A stretch of DNA of 64,000 bases, from positions 124,001 to 188,000 of the forward strand of contig DASZVS010000014.1 in the NCBI GenBank assembly GCA_035546975.1, given 5' to 3'. Under the pieces are notes generated by a model. That model made no database searches. It was not told the DNA's origin and worked only from the letters and a program-made list of their open reading frames with translations. Position numbers and translations under genes: made by a program. Positions within the stretch are counted from its first letter, which is position 1; each line of letters begins with the position of its first letter. The DNA comes from JARIHC01 sp035546975. GTDB taxonomy: Bacteria; Patescibacteriota; Saccharimonadia; Saccharimonadales; UBA4665. Positions 34,187 through 42,125 of the stretch are shown piece after piece.

Positions 34187-34828
34187 ATGCTTTCGTACAA
34201 TGAAGAGCAGCTTCGCGCATTAGAAATCCGGCATCTATTCTGGCCCAGGACTTACATATTTTTTATCGAGGCTATAATAGCGGTTGTTTTATTACTGTTA
34301 TTTAACGTAAGTACGCTTAATGACCAGGTGTTGAATGCAAATACCGGCGTCGATGCTAGCCCATTCTCTTTATGGGGCAATGTTTTTGATAAGACACTTG
34401 GCAACACCCAACATGCCGCCGCCGAGCATATTCTGCTTTTTGGATTATGGGCACTGGTAGGCGCCTTACTATACGTACTTATCTTTCGCTTTTTGCAATT
34501 CTTTCTTAAGGCCCAGGGTTCGGTGCGCCAAGGAGCGTCTTTGATTCAGGCCGAACACAGCCAAGGCGCCATGCGCTACCTGGGTTCGCTTCATAATTTT
34601 TTTCTGAAGCTCATCGTTATAATCATCGGGACTATGGCAATACTCACGGGAGCGCTAGTTTGCTTCGGTATTGCAAGCCAGGAGCTCAGCAAGGGGCTAG
34701 ACCAACCGTTGCCGAACAATTTGCTTTCTTTTTTGATCAGCTTCCTGGGAGCGCTATTGGCAGTGCGGCTGATTATAATCGGCGGCAGCTTGATCTCCCC
34801 CCGTTTCAGAGCCTGGTATAACTCCTAG
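34187..34828 (+). CDS. Integral membrane protein (213 aa), unknown
   Basis: Four likely transmembrane helices (about residues 22-42, 85-105, 140-165 and 182-202) with a short cytoplasmic N-terminus. The extracellular loop after helix 1 is about 40 residues. No recognised family or catalytic motif. Divergently transcribed from the cupredoxin-surface protein unit and convergent with the small membrane gene at 34837. Confidence 0.7.
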   Translation: MLSYNEEQLRALEIRHLFWPRTYIFFIEAIIAVVLLLLFNVSTLNDQVLNANTGVDASPFSLWGNVFDKTLGNTQHAAAEHILLFGLWALVGALLYVLIFRFLQFFLKAQGSVRQGASLIQAEHSQGAMRYLGSLHNFFLKLIVIIIGTMAILTGALVCFGIASQELSKGLDQPLPNNLLSFLISFLGALLAVRLIIIGGSLISPRFRAWYNS

Positions 34829-34836
34829 AGGCGCGA

Positions 34837-35160
34837 TTAATGCGTCCATATATAAGCAAACATGGCTATATCGCCAAAAAATACGGCTGCGCTCGTCCAA
34901 AAATATACTCCGCCGCGGTTAAGCCAAGTAAGGCTATTTATGATACTGAGAAATAAACTCAGCAAATAGCTTATATATAGGGCTGCCGTAAATATAAGAA
35001 CAAGCAGCATCACCCCCAAGCTAACTTGGCTCATGCGGTCCTGGCCCGCAGTACCGGAAGACCGGTTAGAAACTATGAATATTAGGAAAAGTATAAGGGC
35101 TACGCCGAAAGAACTGTACATAACCCTTACACTTAGAGGAGCTTGTTTGTAAACCGCCAT
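34837..35160 (-). CDS. Small integral membrane protein (107 aa)
   Basis: Three hydrophobic segments (about residues 10-29, 47-72 and 83-104). No recognised family. GGAAGGG lies just before the ATG. Downstream of nusA on the same strand with a 25-nt gap, so it may be read through from nusA. Confidence 0.65.
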   Translation of the reverse strand: MAVYKQAPLSVRVMYSSFGVALILFLIFIVSNRSSGTAGQDRMSQVSLGVMLLVLIFTAALYISYLLSLFLSIINSLTWLNRGGVYFWTSAAVFFGDIAMFAYIWTH

Positions 35161-35185
35161 ATCCCTTCCTTATAGATAGGATTGG

Positions 35186-36427
35186 TTATTCGCTGGCTGG
35201 CGTCTCTTCGCTCGTATTTTCGGCATCTTCAGCAGGCGTTTCGGCGCCATCATCCTCGCCGTGCTCTTCAATGGCTTCCAGCAAGCTGTTTTCCAGCTCG
35301 CTCTTCTTCTTCAATTTCGGCTGCTTTGGCAATTCGGTAGTGGTGACTGTGCCCTCGGCATCGTCGTTAGTGTTTTCAGCCGCCTCGCCCTTTTCAGCCT
35401 CGATGTCCAGTTCATAGCCGGTTAGCTTACTCGCCAGGCGGACATTTTGGCCGCTCTTGCCGATAGCAATACTCAACTGGTCTTCGGGGACGATCACTTT
35501 GGCTTTCTTATTTTTCTCATCAATTTCAACGCGTGAAACTTTGGTAGGGCTCAAGGCGTTTGTGATGTATTCAACCGAATCTTCGCTCCAAACAATGATG
35601 TCGATTTTTTCCTGTTCGCCGACTTCGCTCGTTACAGCATTGACGCGCGTGCCATGTCCGCCCACAAAGGTGCCGACGGGATCCACGCCCGGCACACTGG
35701 AGGCCACGGCAATCTTGCTGCGCACGCCGGCTTCGCGGGCTATATCTTTAATTTCTACGGCGCCGCTTTCCATCTCGGGCACTTCGCCGCGGAATAGCCA
35801 CTCGATAAACTGAGTGTTGCCGCGTGAAACGACTAGTTGCGGGCCGCGGTAACTACGCTCTACGTCTTTTAGGAAAACTTTGAGGCGCTGGCCGGGGTAG
35901 TAGCGTTCGCCCTGGATCTGCTCGCTGCGCGGCATAATGCCCTGCGCCTTGCCGAGGTCGATCCGGACAATATTACCTTCTACGCGGGCCACCGTTGCGT
36001 TAATGACCGTGCCGATCTTGTCCTGGTATTCATTCATGACGATCTCGCGCTCAGCTTCGCGTAGCCGCTGTAAAATGACCTGCTTGGCTGTCTGGGCGGC
36101 CACGCGGCCGAATTCCTCGGCTTTTTCATGCACTTCAACGGTCTCGCCGATTGCCGCATTCTTACGCATGACCTGCGCATCCTTCAAGCTGATTTGCTCG
36201 GCCGGCCGCTCGGCATTCTCAACGATTTCTTTAGATACGTATACGTCGATATCTCCGGTGTTAAGATTCATGCTGACGCGGATTTCCTGCTCGCGGTCGC
36301 CATAATCGCGGCGATAGGCGGCAGCCAAAGCCTGCTCGACAACTTCCTTAACCGAGTCTTCCGGCAAGTTTTTTTCTTCGGCGATGGTGCGGATGGCCAG
36401 CGCCAATTGTTTCATGTCTAAATCCAT
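35186..36427 (-). CDS. nusA: Transcription termination/antitermination protein NusA
   Basis: RNA polymerase-associated elongation factor, 413 aa. An N-terminal RNAP-binding domain, S1 domain (about 135-200; VINATVARVEGNIVRIDLG) and two KH domains (VDPVGTFVGGHGTRVNAV and LSIAIGKSGQNVRLA) are clear, followed by an acidic C-terminal tail (Glu/Asp-rich, about 345-413) in place of the E. coli AR repeats. An AAGGAAAGGA ribosome-binding site precedes ATG 36427. The promoter is followed almost immediately by an intrinsic terminator, suggesting autoregulation because NusA itself modulates termination. Confidence 0.96.
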   Translation of the reverse strand: MDLDMKQLALAIRTIAEEKNLPEDSVKEVVEQALAAAYRRDYGDREQEIRVSMNLNTGDIDVYVSKEIVENAERPAEQISLKDAQVMRKNAAIGETVEVHEKAEEFGRVAAQTAKQVILQRLREAEREIVMNEYQDKIGTVINATVARVEGNIVRIDLGKAQGIMPRSEQIQGERYYPGQRLKVFLKDVERSYRGPQLVVSRGNTQFIEWLFRGEVPEMESGAVEIKDIAREAGVRSKIAVASSVPGVDPVGTFVGGHGTRVNAVTSEVGEQEKIDIIVWSEDSVEYITNALSPTKVSRVEIDEKNKKAKVIVPEDQLSIAIGKSGQNVRLASKLTGYELDIEAEKGEAAENTNDDAEGTVTTTELPKQPKLKKKSELENSLLEAIEEHGEDDGAETPAEDAENTSEETPASE

Positions 36428-36472
36428 GTAATTTCCTTTCCTTAGTTAATTTCCAGATTGTCTCTCGATATT

Positions 36473-36493
36473 AAAAAAGCCGACCACTTCGGC
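36473..36493 (-). terminator. Intrinsic terminator in the nusA leader
   Basis: On the minus strand GCCGA (36493-36489), 5-nt loop AGTGG, TCGGC (36483-36479), then six Ts (36478-36473). It lies between the nusA promoter (36508-36536) and the nusA start (36427), beginning about 10 nt after the predicted transcription start. It is not placed to end any known gene: upstream on this strand is only the antisense of pepN. Confidence 0.8.
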
Positions 36494-36507
36494 CGGACTA
36501 TGAGTAC

Positions 36508-36536
36508 AGTATACTTCAGCGGGCTTCTACCGTCAA
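36508..36536 (-). promoter_or_regulatory. nusA promoter
   Basis: On the minus strand TTGACG (36536-36531), 17-nt spacer, TATACT (36513-36508). Near-consensus and the strongest promoter seen in the region. Predicted start near 36501. Confidence 0.85.
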
Positions 36537-36548
36537 ATAACAGCGTGC

Positions 36549-36554
36549 TACACT
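36549..36554 (+). promoter_or_regulatory. -10 box abutting the pepN start
   Basis: TACACT ends 6 nt before the pepN ATG (36561), so transcription should start at or next to the start codon (leaderless). The upstream -35 is weak. Confidence 0.55.
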
Positions 36555-36560
36555 GGATAG

Positions 36561-39128
36561 ATGAGTAAAAAAGTACGTAGGTTATATGAACAGTTCCAGC
36601 CGGAAAATTATCAGTTAGAAATGACGCTTGACCGCGGCGCCATGTCATTCAGTGGCCGCGTAACCATTAAAGGCAAAAAAATAGGACGGCCCGCCGAACG
36701 CCTGACCTTCCACCAAAAAAGCCTCAAAATCACAAGCGCGGCCATAACCAAGCATGACAAGAAAGGCGATAGCGAACTTTCCGTTAAACGGATCAACAAT
36801 CAGGATAGTTTCGATGAGATCCGCCTGCACACCGATGGCATGGCGTATCCGGGCGAGTATACCGTGGTTATGGAGTTCGAGGGCAAGATAGTCAGCGGGA
36901 TGAATGGCATTTATCCGTGCCCGTTTGTTCACGACGGGCAAGAGAAAATGCTGATAGCCACGCAGTTTGAGAGCCACTACGCACGCAAAGCATTTCCATG
37001 CATCGACGAGCCGGCAGCAAAAGCTACATTCGACCTCACGCTTACCACTCCAAAGGGCGAAACCGCTCTTTCCAACACGCCGGTCAAACAGCAAAAAGAC
37101 GAAGGCAAAAACACGGTTTTTACCTTTGAAACTACGCCGCGGATGTCTACCTATTTGCTGGCTTTCGTTGTCGGTGAAATGCATGCCAAATCCGCCAAAA
37201 CCAAGAATGGTACCGAAGTAAAAGCATGGGCAACGGTTGCCCAACCCAAAGATTCACTTGATTTTGCCGTAGAAGTTTCCAAAGGTTGCATCGAATTTTT
37301 CGAAGACTATTTTGGCGTTCCCTACCCGCTGCCTAAACTTGATAACGTCGCCTTGCCGGATTTTGCTGTTGGCGCTATGGAAAACTGGGGGCTTTTGACG
37401 TACCGCGAACGATTATTAGTAGCCTATCCGGGCCAGACTTCGCAGGCCGTCAAAGAGTCTATCGCCTTGGTGGTAGCCCATGAAACATCGCACCAATGGT
37501 TCGGTGACCTGACGACTATGGAATGGTGGGACGACTTATGGCTCAATGAGAGTTTTGCCAACATGATGGAGTATCAAGCCGTTGATTCGCTTTTCCCTGA
37601 GTGGAATGTCTGGGAAATGTTCATCAATTATGAGGGTCTATTGGCGTTCCGCCGTGATGCTACACCGGGTGTCCAAGCCGTAAAAACCGAGGTTAATCAC
37701 CCCGACGAAATCAGCACCATCTTTGATCCCTCTATTGTTTATGCTAAAGGCGGCCGCCTGCTTTATATGCTCAAAAATTACATCGGCGAAGAGGCTTTCA
37801 GAAAAGGCTTGGCTCTCTATTTCACAGAACATGCCTATAAAAACACTACCGGCAGCGATTTATGGAAGGCGCTTGGCGAGGCCAGCGGCATAGACGTACA
37901 AGCCTTTATGAACCCTTGGCTCACCCGGTCCGGCTTCCCCATGCTCAGCATTACGCAGGAGGGGAAGAACATACAAATAGACCAAAAACAATTTCTCGAT
38001 AATCCTAAAAAAGCTGATCCGGAGCGGCTCTGGCCGGTACCATTATTTGCCAGTGAAAAAACCGGCGAAGATATCATCACAAAACGCGCCCTGGAATTTA
38101 CCGCGGCGAGCGATGATACGCTCCTTTTGAATACAGGGGCACGCGGGCACTACATCGTCCGCTACGCAACTGATGCACAGAAAAACGCCGCCATTGGTAT
38201 GATAAAAGACGGCCAGCTTGATACGGTGGACCGGCTGATGCTTCTCAGCAGCGGCAGTATGCTTTCCCGCGCCGGGTACCAGCCGTACGGCGACGTTCTG
38301 GCTATGCTCGAAGCCTACGGCCAAGAAAGCAGCGAACCCGTCTGGGAAATAATCGCCGTTATCCTCGGTGAAACCAAGCGCTTCGTAGACCTCGACAAAT
38401 CGCTAGATGACAAGATAAAGCAATTGACCCGCAATCTCATTGCCCACGAATATAAACGCCTCGGCTGGAAAGAAAAAGAAGGCGAATCGGTCGCCGACCG
38501 CAAGTTACGGGCAACCATCATAGGATTGGGTGCCTACGCCAAAGAGCCCGACATCATCGAAAAAGCCAAAGAACTTTTTGCGAAATATCAGAAAAACCCT
38601 TCCGCTGTACCTGCGGAGCTGCGGAGTATCGTGTTTAGCGTGGCGGTCAAGGAAAAGATTGCGGGCGCTTTTGATTACTTACTGAAGCTGCATGATAAAA
38701 CCGATAACAGTGATCTTAAGGCAGATGTCGCCGGATCATTGACGGCTACCCGATCAATAGCCGAAACAGAGAAACTGCTGGCCCGTTTGACTGATGCTAA
38801 GCTCGTTAAATCCCAAGATGCCGACCGTTGGGTCATTTATTTGCTTCGGAACCGGCACACCAAAGACATAGCCTGGCAGTGGATGGAAGAAAATTGGCAG
38901 TGGATAGAGGACACGTACAAAGACGAGGCTACCTACGACGGCTGGCCGCGCTATGCAGCCTCGATTTGCAATACCGAAAAATGGCTAGAGCGATATAAAG
39001 CATTCTTCATACCCAAACAGACGCAGATCGCCTTAAAGCGGAATATTGAGATCGGGATAGAAGAGATCAATAATCGTATTGAGTGGCTTGGACGCGATCT
39101 TGAATCGGTCCAAAAGTTCTTTATATAA
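36561..39128 (+). CDS. pepN: M1-family zinc aminopeptidase
   Basis: Cytoplasmic aminopeptidase, 855 aa. The GAMEN exopeptidase motif (VGAMENWGL, about residue 271) and the zinc motif HETSHQWFGD with the downstream NESFA Glu (about 307-330) are intact, and a C-terminal helical ERAP1-like domain (about 520-855) is present. This type removes N-terminal residues from peptides and suits an organism that lives on host-derived peptides. No signal peptide. The start ATG is 6 nt after a -10 box. Confidence 0.95.
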   Translation: MSKKVRRLYEQFQPENYQLEMTLDRGAMSFSGRVTIKGKKIGRPAERLTFHQKSLKITSAAITKHDKKGDSELSVKRINNQDSFDEIRLHTDGMAYPGEYTVVMEFEGKIVSGMNGIYPCPFVHDGQEKMLIATQFESHYARKAFPCIDEPAAKATFDLTLTTPKGETALSNTPVKQQKDEGKNTVFTFETTPRMSTYLLAFVVGEMHAKSAKTKNGTEVKAWATVAQPKDSLDFAVEVSKGCIEFFEDYFGVPYPLPKLDNVALPDFAVGAMENWGLLTYRERLLVAYPGQTSQAVKESIALVVAHETSHQWFGDLTTMEWWDDLWLNESFANMMEYQAVDSLFPEWNVWEMFINYEGLLAFRRDATPGVQAVKTEVNHPDEISTIFDPSIVYAKGGRLLYMLKNYIGEEAFRKGLALYFTEHAYKNTTGSDLWKALGEASGIDVQAFMNPWLTRSGFPMLSITQEGKNIQIDQKQFLDNPKKADPERLWPVPLFASEKTGEDIITKRALEFTAASDDTLLLNTGARGHYIVRYATDAQKNAAIGMIKDGQLDTVDRLMLLSSGSMLSRAGYQPYGDVLAMLEAYGQESSEPVWEIIAVILGETKRFVDLDKSLDDKIKQLTRNLIAHEYKRLGWKEKEGESVADRKLRATIIGLGAYAKEPDIIEKAKELFAKYQKNPSAVPAELRSIVFSVAVKEKIAGAFDYLLKLHDKTDNSDLKADVAGSLTATRSIAETEKLLARLTDAKLVKSQDADRWVIYLLRNRHTKDIAWQWMEENWQWIEDTYKDEATYDGWPRYAASICNTEKWLERYKAFFIPKQTQIALKRNIEIGIEEINNRIEWLGRDLESVQKFFI

Positions 39129-39135
39129 ATCATTC

Positions 39136-39351
39136 ATGATCCTTGCTTTCATAATCATTATCGGCCAGCAGCTAGTCCCGCTGTTACTGGCTGTTTGGTG
39201 TGCTCTTTTTATCACTAATAGGTCAAAAGACGCTGGTTCCACGAAGTGGCGGCTGGCCCTATGGATAATCGTGTTTTATATAATTTTTTGGATGCTTCTT
39301 GTTTTTGCGGCAAGGTTGCTTTTTGCCCAGCTTTGGGGCGGCAGCGACTAG
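39136..39351 (+). CDS. Small two-helix membrane protein (71 aa)
   Basis: MILAFIIIIGQQLVP... forms a first hydrophobic helix (about residues 1-26) and a second follows (about 40-64). The frame is open further upstream inside pepN, but ATG 39136, 8 nt after the pepN stop, gives the membrane protein without overlap. No recognised family. Its end overlaps the yraN end by 4 nt (convergent). Confidence 0.55.
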   Translation: MILAFIIIIGQQLVPLLLAVWCALFITNRSKDAGSTKWRLALWIIVFYIIFWMLLVFAARLLFAQLWGGSD

Positions 39352-39692
39352 AAAACGTTGTCGATGAAATTCATAATCGTGAAATTCGGATCAGCAACTT
39401 CGACCGCGCCGAGCTGGGACTCCCCGCGGTACTTGCTCTCCTCGCGCCATGATTCGGCGGCATAGCGCATCTGCCGAAGCTTAGTCGGGGTGATAGCCTC
39501 TAGCCCGCCGCCTTGTTTATCGTCACGGCGGTATTTTACCTCGACAAAACACACGACCCCGTCTTTTTTGGCGATAATGTCGATTTCACAGCGTGGACGG
39601 CGCCAATTTCGCTCGATAATCTGGTATCCGCGCATTTCCAGGTAGGTTGCGGCGGCTTTTTCGGCCCGGCGGCCCGTATCAGTGGTTGACAT
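39348..39692 (-). CDS. yraN: YraN/UPF0102 family endonuclease-like protein
   Basis: 114 aa from ATG 39692, family length about 115-125. The nuclease-fold core is clear: GRRAEKAAATYLEMRGYQI, then the CEIDIIAKKDG and FVEVKYRR strands (Asp and ExK of a restriction-endonuclease-like site). It overlaps the DUF1653 gene by 14 nt and follows rnhB on the same strand, a grouping also common elsewhere (rnhB-yraN). Exact role unknown; thought to be a Holliday-junction-resolvase-like nuclease. Confidence 0.9.
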   Translation of the reverse strand: MSTTDTGRRAEKAAATYLEMRGYQIIERNWRRPRCEIDIIAKKDGVVCFVEVKYRRDDKQGGGLEAITPTKLRQMRYAAESWREESKYRGESQLGAVEVADPNFTIMNFIDNVF

Positions 39693-39978
39693 TGGGCCTA
39701 TCCTCTCCGGCGTACCCAGATAGATCATCGTACTGGCTTGCCAACCCCCCGCCTACTTCTTCGCCTATATATTCGAATCGCGGTTTTTGCGATCCATCTA
39801 TGTCTACCGCCTCAAAGAACATATCGTACGGGCGCACAGTAATACGCGGCTTTTCTTTCACGCCGAGTGGTACGTAGGCCACTAATTTTTCTTCGGTTTC
39901 GCTATGCCGGGCTACGCCGATAGCAAGCACCAAAAGGCCGCTATAATGTTTATAAACCCCTGCTTTCAATTCGCCCAT
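39679..39978 (-). CDS. DUF1653 family protein (99 aa)
   Basis: GVYKHYSGLLVLAIGVARHSETEE and the later VRPYDMFFEAVDIDG...PRFEYI match the DUF1653 domain. These are small stand-alone proteins of unknown function. The start is supported by an extended -10 (TGTTACAAT) ending 7 nt before the ATG. It starts just before the rnhB stop region and overlaps yraN. Confidence 0.85.
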   Translation of the reverse strand: MGELKAGVYKHYSGLLVLAIGVARHSETEEKLVAYVPLGVKEKPRITVRPYDMFFEAVDIDGSQKPRFEYIGEEVGGGLASQYDDLSGYAGEDRPNVNH

Positions 39979-39983
39979 TCTCT

Positions 39984-40541
39984 TTATTGTAACAGCGCCG
40001 CAACTGGCTTGAAACTCAGGCGGTGCAAATCTGAAACGCCGTGTATCTTTAGCCGCTCAAGATGTAACGCGGTACCGTAGCCAACATGTTGATCAAATCC
40101 GTAAGCCGGGTACTGCGCCGCCATTTCCGCCATGTAGCTGTCGCGGGCTACTTTGGCGACAATACTGGCAGCGCTTACGGCGGGCACGCTGTCGTCAGCT
40201 TTGATGACGGCTTTCGCCTTCGAATTTTCCGAGAAAAAGTTAAGATTTCCATCGATGATAAGTTCATCATAATCAACAGTGATAGCGTCGAGCGCCCGCC
40301 CCATGGCCAGCTTTACAGCCGCCGTTAAGCCGAATTCATCGATTTCAGCCGGCTGCACCCAGCCTAAGCCGATAGCCAACGCCTCAAGTTCGATTTCTAC
40401 AGATAGTTTTTCGCGCTGCCGCTTGCTAAGCTTCTTTGAATCCCTGAGGCCATGAATCGGCCGGCTGAGGACTACGGCGCCCGCTACAAGCGGCCCTGCC
40501 CAACAGCCCCTTCCCACTTCGTCCAATCCTACAATAACCAT
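39984..40541 (-). CDS. rnhB: Ribonuclease HII
   Basis: Removes RNA from RNA-DNA hybrids, including misincorporated ribonucleotides. 185 aa. Catalytic motifs in order: GLDEVGRGCWAGP (DEG-type), a central DG (IIDGNL), KADD and the VSAASIVAKVARD block with the last acidic residue. All catalytic acids are present. The family usually has G-P-L/W in the GRG motif, and CWAGP is an accepted variant. A TAGAAT box ends 7 nt before the ATG. Confidence 0.95.
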   Translation of the reverse strand: MVIVGLDEVGRGCWAGPLVAGAVVLSRPIHGLRDSKKLSKRQREKLSVEIELEALAIGLGWVQPAEIDEFGLTAAVKLAMGRALDAITVDYDELIIDGNLNFFSENSKAKAVIKADDSVPAVSAASIVAKVARDSYMAEMAAQYPAYGFDQHVGYGTALHLERLKIHGVSDLHRLSFKPVAALLQ

Positions 40542-40567
40542 ATGCTCTATTCTATCAAATTTAATAT

Positions 40568-40596
40568 TTGCTATTTATTAACTTTTATAATATAAT
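40568..40596 (+). promoter_or_regulatory. Promoter of the 40614 gene
   Basis: TTGCTA (40568-40573), 17-nt spacer, TATAAT (40591-40596). A second overlapping TATAAT lies at 40586-40591. Divergent from the rnhB promoter. Confidence 0.65.
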
Positions 40597-40613
40597 GATA
40601 TTAAAGGATACCT

Positions 40614-41420
40614 ATGGGCTCCCTCAAGCGTGCAGCACAAAATAGCTTAGATTCCGTCATAGCCGGTCGTGATGACACCCCAAGAGTACAGGAAATTACA
40701 GCAGTCGGTAAAGCACCGAAGCGTGCAGCCCTACTGGCTGTCCATGCCACGGTCGTAAGATTCCCCCGCTTGACTGCGAAACTGTTAGGAGCAGAATACC
40801 CTAAAGGTTTAGTAAAAGTTGGCGAAGGCCTACAGTCCGAAGTCTTTCGGATCACAGATAGCGATACTGTCTTAAAAATCGTTAATGAACATGATGGCTA
40901 TAACAACCCCATACAACTAAGCCGCAGAGAAAGGCGGCAGTTAAAAGATGAGATGGCAGAGCAGCATGCCGTAATGGCAAGTTATGCTGGCGCCACCGTG
41001 CTACCACATGAGTTTGAGGTAGGCGCCCATCCTTTATACCGGGATCGGGAAGCTATTAGAATAACGCAGCCATATGACGAAATTAACTTCGTATGGCTAA
41101 GCGATTACGACGCCCAAACTGGACGCGAGCCAGATACGAGCCAATTAAGCCTGCGTATAGACGGAGTCGAACAAACGAATCCGGGGTTTGTGTCGGACCT
41201 CAGAAGCTTCGTCAATAGCGGCAAAGTGATGGCCCACGAACAAGGTTTAGTTGTAGATGTTGTCGGTAATAATAATGGAGGCGTGAGCTCAACCTCGGGG
41301 AGGCTTACATATGTTGACAGCCAGCCCGTCCCCGCTAGCCGGCCAGAAGAACAAGCTTTTGCCCTACATCATTTGGAACGGCTAGACATGGCACTTGCCG
41401 AGCTCGAAACCGCCGCCTAA
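40614..41420 (+). CDS. Protein kinase-like fold protein, uncertain (268 aa)
   Basis: Soluble protein. KVGEGLQSEVFRI...TVLKIVNEHDG (about residues 67-92) resembles a glycine-rich loop plus a lysine strand of aminoglycoside-phosphotransferase/kinase-like proteins, and GLVVDVVGNNNGG...RLTYVDSQPV (about 212-240) resembles a catalytic loop followed by a D-containing metal-binding strand. The classical HxD and DFG motifs are not intact. AAAGGA lies 5 nt before the ATG. Ends in a hairpin. Confidence 0.5.
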   Translation: MGSLKRAAQNSLDSVIAGRDDTPRVQEITAVGKAPKRAALLAVHATVVRFPRLTAKLLGAEYPKGLVKVGEGLQSEVFRITDSDTVLKIVNEHDGYNNPIQLSRRERRQLKDEMAEQHAVMASYAGATVLPHEFEVGAHPLYRDREAIRITQPYDEINFVWLSDYDAQTGREPDTSQLSLRIDGVEQTNPGFVSDLRSFVNSGKVMAHEQGLVVDVVGNNNGGVSSTSGRLTYVDSQPVPASRPEEQAFALHHLERLDMALAELETAA

Positions 41421-41429
41421 CTTGGCGGC
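41412..41429. terminator. Hairpin between convergent genes 40614 and rplS
   Basis: GCCGCC (41412-41417), loop TAACTT, GGCGGC (41424-41429), overlapping the stop of the plus-strand gene. Downstream on the plus strand are T-rich tracts (from about 41437). The T-run is not immediate, so the strength is uncertain; it may act on both strands. Confidence 0.5.
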
Positions 41430-41981
41430 CTATTCAGATTTTTCGTCTTTTTTATCGTCGTCAGCGGTTTGGTCGTGAGCTGCCATAGCAGCGGCTACTT
41501 TAGCTTCGTTTTCAGCGTCTTCTTTAGCCTTTTCCTCGGCTTTGGCGGCTGCTTCGGCTTTGGCCTGCTCGTGCAGCTTAGCTTCTTCGGCCTCGGCAGC
41601 TTCATCATGAACATCATTTACGGCTTTAGCATCAAATTCAACGCTGCTTAGGCGGGCAGCCTTGCCGGTGCGCTCGCGCATATAGCTGAGGTAATTGCGC
41701 CGGACCTTGCTGCGCTTAGTGACCTCTACCTGTACAACTAACGGGCTATGCAACAAAAAGCTTTTCTCTACGCCGATTCCACTGGAAATGCGGCGGACAG
41801 TAATGCGGCTAGTGTGGCTGCCCTTTTTATCAGTACGGATTACCAGGCCCTGGAAGATCTGAATGCGTTCTTTGTTGCCTTCGCGGATTTTCTGGTGTAC
41901 GCGGACAGTATCGCCGCTACGAACATCAACGACGGCTTTCTTCTTCTGCTTGGCATTAATTTTGTCAATCACACTGGACAT
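41430..41981 (-). CDS. rplS: Ribosomal protein L19 with long charged C-terminal extension
   Basis: 183 aa from ATG 41981 (an upstream in-frame ATG at 42002 precedes the -10 box). The L19 core (about residues 1-113) has VRSGDTVRVHQKIREGNKERIQ and FQGLVI..KGSHTSRITVRRISSGIGVEK...SPLV. After it, about 65 residues of Ala/Glu/Lys-rich helix (AEAAAKAEEKAKEDAENEAK) ending in an acidic tail are added; L19 usually ends near 115. A TACAAT box ends 9 nt before the ATG, implying a leaderless mRNA. Confidence 0.95.
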   Translation of the reverse strand: MSSVIDKINAKQKKKAVVDVRSGDTVRVHQKIREGNKERIQIFQGLVIRTDKKGSHTSRITVRRISSGIGVEKSFLLHSPLVVQVEVTKRSKVRRNYLSYMRERTGKAARLSSVEFDAKAVNDVHDEAAEAEEAKLHEQAKAEAAAKAEEKAKEDAENEAKVAAAMAAHDQTADDDKKDEKSE

Positions 41982-42125
41982 ATCCGGTAGATTGTACATC
42001 ATTTAACCCGTTTGATCAAGATAAATCTTACGATACGGCCTTCCGTAGGCTGCTTCTTTTCGAATATACGCTTTGGCCGTCTAATACACTCTGCCGGAAT
42101 GAATTCCGTCATGTACAATAAGAAT

